A DNA stretch of 64,000 bases from positions 75,543,144-75,607,143 of the forward strand of contig CM026387.1 in NCBI GenBank assembly GCA_014843695.1. The letters are read 5' to 3'. Under the pieces are notes generated by a model that was not told where the DNA came from, did no database searches, and saw only the letters and a program-made list of their open reading frames with translations. Positions within the stretch are counted from its first letter, which is position 1, and each line of letters starts with the position of its first letter. This document shows positions 59,104 to 64,000 of the stretch, piece by piece. The DNA comes from Archivesica marissinica. Lineage: Eukaryota > Mollusca > Bivalvia > Venerida > Vesicomyidae. The position numbers were made by a program, and so were the translations under genes.

Positions 59104-61341
59104 ACCTGGATGTCATGGACCGATGATACAGTGGATGAGAACATCTCCTACAACATGGGCCTCTGTTCGGCACTGGTGCCTAGCAAGTCCGGAGACCATG
59201 CATGCCATCCAGGAACCTCCATATGCATGATATATAGCAATGGAACCACACACTCAGCAGGAAACTTCAATGCTAGTGCTGTAAACCTGGCTGGTGATGA
59301 AAATAAACAACGTGGAGAGCTGTCTATCGTCATGACAGGGGATATGTGTTCTGCTGATCCGCTTTACAATCTCACTGCATTAATCAACTTTAAATGTGGC
59401 CCCACCATTGTAAGTTCGGGTGCGCGTACAGTACCGTAGCTAGAGGCAAATTTCAATCAATGCAATCGAGGATGTCCGGGGGCAAATTCCCCCTTAATAT
59501 AATTGGGGTATAGAGGCGATTTTCCTGCATTTTCTGATTTAATGAGTTTAATACGTATAATTATTTATTGACCTAGCAGTCAACATTTTATACAGCAAAT
59601 AGATATTTTTTTCATTTTTTTTTTGGCTTTTGAAATTATAACGGAGGCAGCTGAGTCACACCCTCAGTGTGGCTACGGGCCTGGCTTAACCGTGTTACCA
59701 CATACAATGTACACACATTAACTTAACATGGGTTCATTCCGCTATGGCTACTTGCTAGTTAGTCCGCCACCGTGGTCGAGTGGTTAAGGTCGTTGACTTG
59801 TATACCACTGTAACCTATCATCACTGATGGTCACGGGTTCGAGCCCCACTCAAGCCGTATCTTATTTATATGAAAAAGTTGGCAGTTTCTTACGGAGGTT
59901 GGTGCACCCAAGTACTGGTTAACTGCTGGAGCCTGCCCAGGAAAGGTGTTGTTAAGTAAACTGCCCGCCGGCGATATAGCCCGAAATGGTGCTGATGCAG
60001 GCGTAAAACCCGAAATATAACATAACATACTTGCTAGTTAAGTAATGGTTAATGATTGTCTCGTGAGTCTTGCGAGTGGCCAGCGAGGATATGATTCGGG
60101 ATGTACTGATGTTCATTAGAGGCGTCTGACATGAAAGAAAAGGCCGACTCTTTCATTAAGGGTTCCGTCATAGGAATGAAATGCCCTCACACAATGTTAC
60201 ATTGACTGTAGAGTCACAATTTGTCTCGTAGGCTCATTTTCAAAAGATGTGCTGAAAATGACATAATGTGAGTATTTTAGATGTCAGTAGAAGTTCAAAG
60301 CAATATAACAGTGAAACCTGTCCAAGCGGCCAGTCAGAGGCACAGAGATTCTAAGTATATATCAGGGATCAGTTTAGAGGGCGATGTGGGCGAAATTGTC
60401 GCCCTAGGGACCCTGACTTCGCCCTCTGGGGGCCCCACTTCTCCATAAAAAATAAAAAATAAAAATTGGTTTTTACGATTTTCAAACAAACTTTTGACTA
60501 GTAAGATACACTGGCCCATTATAAAGCACTCCTTCTATTCAAAATGTTGTATTTAATGGTTGTTCTGTGCATTTTAACCCTATTTTGCAGAAGTATATTA
60601 AAGAACACCATTTAAGGAAGCGATCACGCGCTTTCTCACTTCTCCCAAAAATTCTGACCTAGAATGAACCCTGATATATACTAGTACCCCCAAACGTGCC
60701 GAATCCCTGTGGTCAGAGGTATTGTAGGATTTGGCTACTTTTACTCTTTTATTTCCGGTCAACTTCGAACTAGTTTATGCAATATTACTTTAGGTCGATT
60801 GCGAAACAAGTTCTTACAACATTAGTTTAATCTTTCTCGAGACCTCATACCTGATGGAATCCATCATCATGATGGAGAGAAGAGGCAATGTAGAATTTAA
60901 GTGCCTTGCCTAAGGGCACAATCGTAATGGCTACAGCTGGGTGACAACTTTGGGCCTTTCACATCAAGCGAACATGCTACCACTGCGCTATCACAACTCC
61001 CAGTTTAATATAGGTGACCAGTAACCAGGGTAGCTGATTAATACAGGTGATCATTAACCAGGGTGGCTGATTAATACAGGTGAATGCTTAGGCAGTTTAT
61101 GTGTAATTTCAGGGATCTCCTGTATTTCTTGACTTCCAAGCATGTGTCAGCTATTTCAATTGGGAGACCAACCTTTTATGCAAAAATAGGAAACCTGTGA
61201 AGGAAGTGCAATGTTATATGTACGATGAGGTTGGCACAATATATGATTTATCTCCCCTTGCTAAAAAGATGGGCGCATACCTTGTGTCATCAGAAGTGGC
61301 TACAGACGTTTACATTAATGTGTGCAGAGATATAACTCCAG
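59104..61341 (+). CDS. IGF2R: IGF2R-like (cation-independent mannose-6-phosphate receptor) exons, partial gene
   Basis: Two exons splice in phase 0. 59104-59409 (acceptor actgcaag, donor att|gtaagt) reads TWMSWTDDTVDENISYNMGL, then LCSALV, CHPGTSICMI and TGDMCSADPLYNLTALINFK ending in CGPTI. 61113-61341 (acceptor aatttcag, donor ccag|gttggt) reads GSPVFLDFQACVSYFNWET, then YDLSPLAKKMGAYLV and VYINVCRDITP. Together they span the end of one CIMR repeat and the start of the next, with the family's paired Cys, FxWxT and YDLSPL / INVC signatures. The vertebrate protein carries 15 such repeats and sorts mannose-6-phosphate-tagged lysosomal enzymes. Only this small part is seen; preceding exons should lie to the left and further ones to the right, and I found none in the window. 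The next exon must start with two codon bases. The assignment to IGF2R rather than another MRH/CIMR-repeat protein is an inference. Confidence 0.75.
59765..60029 (+). mobile_element. SINE family C, copy 2
   Basis: Counterpart of 12299-12563 with a few substitutions in the tRNA-like head (caccgtggtcgagtggttaa). Confidence 0.8.
60341..60711. mobile_element. hAT-type MITE, copy in block B2
   Basis: Same 8-bp flanks gtcagagg (60333-60340, 60712-60719). Retains a GC-rich hairpin-like core (gtcgccctagggaccctgac ... gccctctgggggcccc) that is partly deleted in copy 1. Confidence 0.8.
60795..61002 (-). mobile_element. SINE family B, copy in block B2
   Basis: Counterpart of 13275-13483. Confidence 0.75.
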
Positions 61342-61781
61342 GTTGGTTTTGAAATGTTTAAAATATGTACAGTGCAATTTCATTGTTTACATTAATGTGT
61401 GCAGAGATATAACTCCAGGTTTGTTTTGAAATGTTTAAAATATGTACAGTGCAATTTCATTGTTTACATTAATGTGTGCAGAGATATAACTCCAGGTTGG
61501 TTTTGAAATGTTTAAAATATGTACAGTGCAATGTCATTGTTTACATTAATGTGTGCAGAGATATAACTCCAGGTTGGTTTTGAAATGTTTAAAATATGTA
61601 CAGTGCAATTTCATTGTTTACATTAATGTGTGCAGAGATATAACTCCAGGTTTGTTTTGAAATGTTTAACGTACAACGTACAGTGCAATTTCATTGTTTA
61701 CATTAATATGTGCAGAAAAATAACTCCAGGTTGGTTTTGAAATGTTAAAGATATGTACAGTGCAATTTCATTGTTTACAAT
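61308..61781 (+). repeat. 77-bp tandem repeats copying the IGF2R-like exon end and its donor, six units
   Basis: Units start at 61308, 61385, 61462, 61539, 61616 and 61696, with a partial unit at 61773. Unit 1 contains the last 34 nt of the exon. Each later unit carries a copy of gtttacattaatgtgtgcag, then agatataactccag followed by gttggt or gttTgt. Copy 1 of the block has four units. Confidence 0.92.
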
Positions 61782-61960
61782 AGGAATATGACTTCAAAAG
61801 TAAGGAATATATCGAAAGTCCAACACAAACACTATCAAATAATAGGCTTGCAAAGGTTTTAAAGATGCAAAATGATTAAAAATGCAATAATTGAGATTAA
61901 TTACGAAAAACAGACAGAGTGTATTAAAAGAGAGTTCCAGACATCATGTAACAGTTACAA

Positions 61961-62243
61961 ACGGATATGTAGTCCAGTGGTAACATGTTGGACTGGTAAT
62001 CCAGGGATCGCAGGTTCGATCCCCCGTCTGACCATAATAAAATTAACAGTCTTTCAGATGGGACGTTAAACCGAGGTCTCGTGTCGGTGTTGTACACCAT
62101 GCACGTAAAAGAACCAGAGGAGATTCTGGAATGGGTCTCTGTCTGTATCATTGCACTATCCTCCAAAATCTAAAATGACTAATCTCTTCAGGAGGCGTCT
62201 CTCATATGGGCAACCGGTAGCGACGATAAATAAACGTAACACG
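61961..62243 (+). mobile_element. SINE family A, full length
   Basis: Complete copy ending ataaacgtaacacgcacac. The tail shows the proto-repeat from which an (ACGC)n array could grow. Confidence 0.87.
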
Positions 62244-62249
62244 CACACA

Positions 62250-62348
62250 TGTAACAATGCAGACATCATGTAACAGTGCAGACATCGTGTAACAGTGCAG
62301 ACATCATGTAACAGTGTAGACATCATGTAACAGTGCAGACATCATGTA
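62250..62348. repeat. Short tandem repeat (tgtaacagtgcagacatca)n
   Basis: Five units directly behind SINE-A. Only about two are present in copy 1 (14526-14550). Confidence 0.85.
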
Positions 62349-62600
62349 AGAAGATCGAGCGCGCGACTAGCACTCTGAGCAACCATTTTAGCAGTTATAT
62401 TATAATCTAGATGTTCATGCAACACAATACCAAGATATAAATATCTATCAACTATTTGTAGCTCGACAGCTCCATATGTAAACGAAATATTTGTTACCGG
62501 AGTAGATTCCTGGCGAAATGAGTATGGTTCACCTTGTTTAAAAAAACAACAATAAAAGACATTTGAAAAGTTCATATCATTAGACATTTTCACACGAGAT
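62342..62600 (-). pseudogene. LINE reverse-transcriptase fragment, copy 2
   Basis: Minus-strand frame with VDRYLYLGIVLHEHLDYN and AKMVAQSASRALDLL, matching 14543-14764. A post-RT fragment only. Confidence 0.65.
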
Positions 62601-63524
62601 AGACACATTTTCAAAAATAGCATGATATAGTGACGCCAAGAGCAGTTGTTATTTATATGTACAATTTAATTCATAAAGCATTTCTATTGGCCATGACATG
62701 AATATTTCAATTACGATAAAGAGCTAGATTCAAAGCCAATAGTATTCCTATGTCTGCCATCTGTCAACTTTGGCCCACAATAGCAAGTCAATTCTTTGGA
62801 TTTTATTTCAATTTTGTCACAAGTTATAATAATCTAGGTTAATTGAGACGGATGAACGAATCTATTTTAATGAACGTAGCTATTTAGCTCTTCCAATGCT
62901 GTAAGCACACCATCTAATTGCTAGATCTAGTACAATCTAATCTAATTGTTACTTAATTTCATCTCTCATCGCAAATGCTGGACTATTAATAGGATGTTTG
63001 TTTGTTTCAGTGAATGATCGTATTATATTTCACCGAATGAATATTGAAAGCATTATTATCATTCATGGCTAGCATCACTCGTGATAATAATAGCTTTCTA
63101 TGTTCATAAGTCGTGTTTAGACGACCATAAACGATGTCATAAAATATTTATTCAATGACGTCGATGAATGATTGAGCCTGGAAACGTTGTGTTGACATTT
63201 CAACATGCAGTGGCTACATACCATAGTCTCTTGTAACTCTGAATTGAGTGGCAATTTACTTTTTAATATGTAAACTATATTCTGTGTTTGTTATATGCTG
63301 TACATTGATGAGAGAGACTGAAATAAAGAATAAAATATACCAACGTACAAAGCAGTGAGCAATAAACTGTATTATTCCACTGCTTTCAACCACCGGAAGG
63401 TGAATGGTGAGCAATATTGATATCATCGCGAAATGTTTATATGATGCCAAAAATAAACAAAATCAATGAGTGATATCCGACCTACCTACCCTAATTATTT
63501 CGGAAGGATACCCCAAACACAGAT

Positions 63525-63530
63525 TTTATT
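63525..63530 (-). terminator. AATAAA polyadenylation signal of the RING gene
   Basis: Minus-strand AATAAA about 105 bp beyond the RING stop codon. Conserved in copy 1 at 15722-15727. Confidence 0.5.
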
Positions 63531-63635
63531 TTAGCCTTATTTAAATACAGATATTACATTGACTAAGCACGTTATATGTTGCGCTGGATCCAAAGTCAAA
63601 ACAACTTCAACACTGATAAGTCCTAACTTTTTCTT

Positions 63636-63799
63636 TTACTCTTGAGCTCTGCAAATGGGGCAATCATCTATCATTTGGGCACACTCAGCACACGTAATTA
63701 AATGACCGCATGTAAGAAATACAGTGCACACTTCGTTTTGCATACATATTGTGCACGTATTTTGGTTTCTCAGCTGACGTATCTCTTCTAGCATACTTT
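63636..63799 (-). CDS. IAP-type RING-finger terminal exon (copy 2)
   Basis: Acceptor gtatcttcag (intron from 63800) and TAA at 63636-63638. Encodes SMLEEIRQLRNQN followed by the full C3HC4 RING (CTICMQNEVCTVFLTCGH, then CAECAQMIDDCPICRAQE) ending five residues after the last Cys. It starts with two codon bases, as does the RING exon of the + strand IAP gene, which supports a common gene structure. The rest of the gene would lie beyond the right edge of the window. It is convergent with the IGF2R-like exons. Confidence 0.85.
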
Positions 63800-64000
63800 C
63801 TGAAGATACACATAATATAAATAACATGTGATATTTAGATGTTATTAAATGTCTAGTTTCACATCAGCCTAGGTATCGACCTGATGAAACTAGATATCAG
63901 CCTGAGACCGAAGGTCAATATGTAGGCTGATATGACTCTTGCCACGTACAATGTAATAAAGTCTGTATTACCTAGATAAGAATTAAGTAAACTAGCCGCA

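Larger units (their letters stand above)
59404..63815 (+). repeat. Segmental duplication block B, copy 2
   Basis: Partner of 11931-16015. It includes the downstream IGF2R-like exon, the shared MITE and SINEs, and the minus-strand RING exon. The left boundary is six bases before the donor of the first IGF2R-like exon. Confidence 0.9.

Overview
This window is animal nuclear DNA from an invertebrate, most likely a bivalve mollusc. It is AT-rich and gene-poor. Its exons are small with GT-AG introns, and it is packed with tRNA-derived SINEs, LINE fragments, MITEs and very long (ACGC)n/(GTGC)n arrays. It carries IAP (BIR/RING) exons of the kind expanded in bivalves, and CI-mannose-6-phosphate-receptor-like (IGF2R) exons. 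No operons, CRISPR arrays or bacterial features are present. One run of exactly 1000 N (31030-32029) is an assembly gap.

Layout: the two ends of the window are copies of each other. Block A (about 190-4725 and 52631-56262) carries an IAP gene. Block B (about 11931-16015 and 59404-63815) carries an IGF2R-like exon on + and a convergent RING-finger terminal exon on -. Order and orientation are kept (A1-B1 ... A2-B2), so this looks like a tandem segmental duplication offset by about 47.5-52 kb. The right-hand IAP copy has four exons that join in phase (BIR, UBA-like, linker, RING). The left-hand copy is a pseudogene with an in-frame stop in the BIR exon, a frameshift, a lost splice donor, a deleted UBA exon, a stop in the linker and no RING exon.

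Between the ends, 16.2-33.4 kb holds a 2.0 kb near-identical inverted duplication whose breakpoints fall in (ACGC)n/(GTGC)n arrays. It also holds a direct 1.0 kb duplication, the gap and a 1.4 kb TG-rich tract. From 34.2 to 47.7 kb is a graveyard of mobile DNA: a Polinton/adintovirus-like remnant (packaging ATPase and integrase, both with introns), LINEs, a Tc1/mariner element with intact inverted repeats, a tandemly duplicated SINE+LINE unit and a broken transposase-like gene on -. From 48.7 to 49.8 kb are a candidate membrane-protein reading frame and an overlapping BIR exon that may be the 5' part of the right-hand IAP gene.

Functionally, the supportable host genes are IAP-type apoptosis/immune regulators (E3 ligase RING plus BIR) and a lysosomal-enzyme receptor-like protein. 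Most remaining sequence is repeats. The points most worth checking are tandem repeats built from splice-site motifs inside introns of both host genes, a SINE that shares its 3' hairpin tail with a LINE, and the structural rearrangement around the (ACGC)n arrays.
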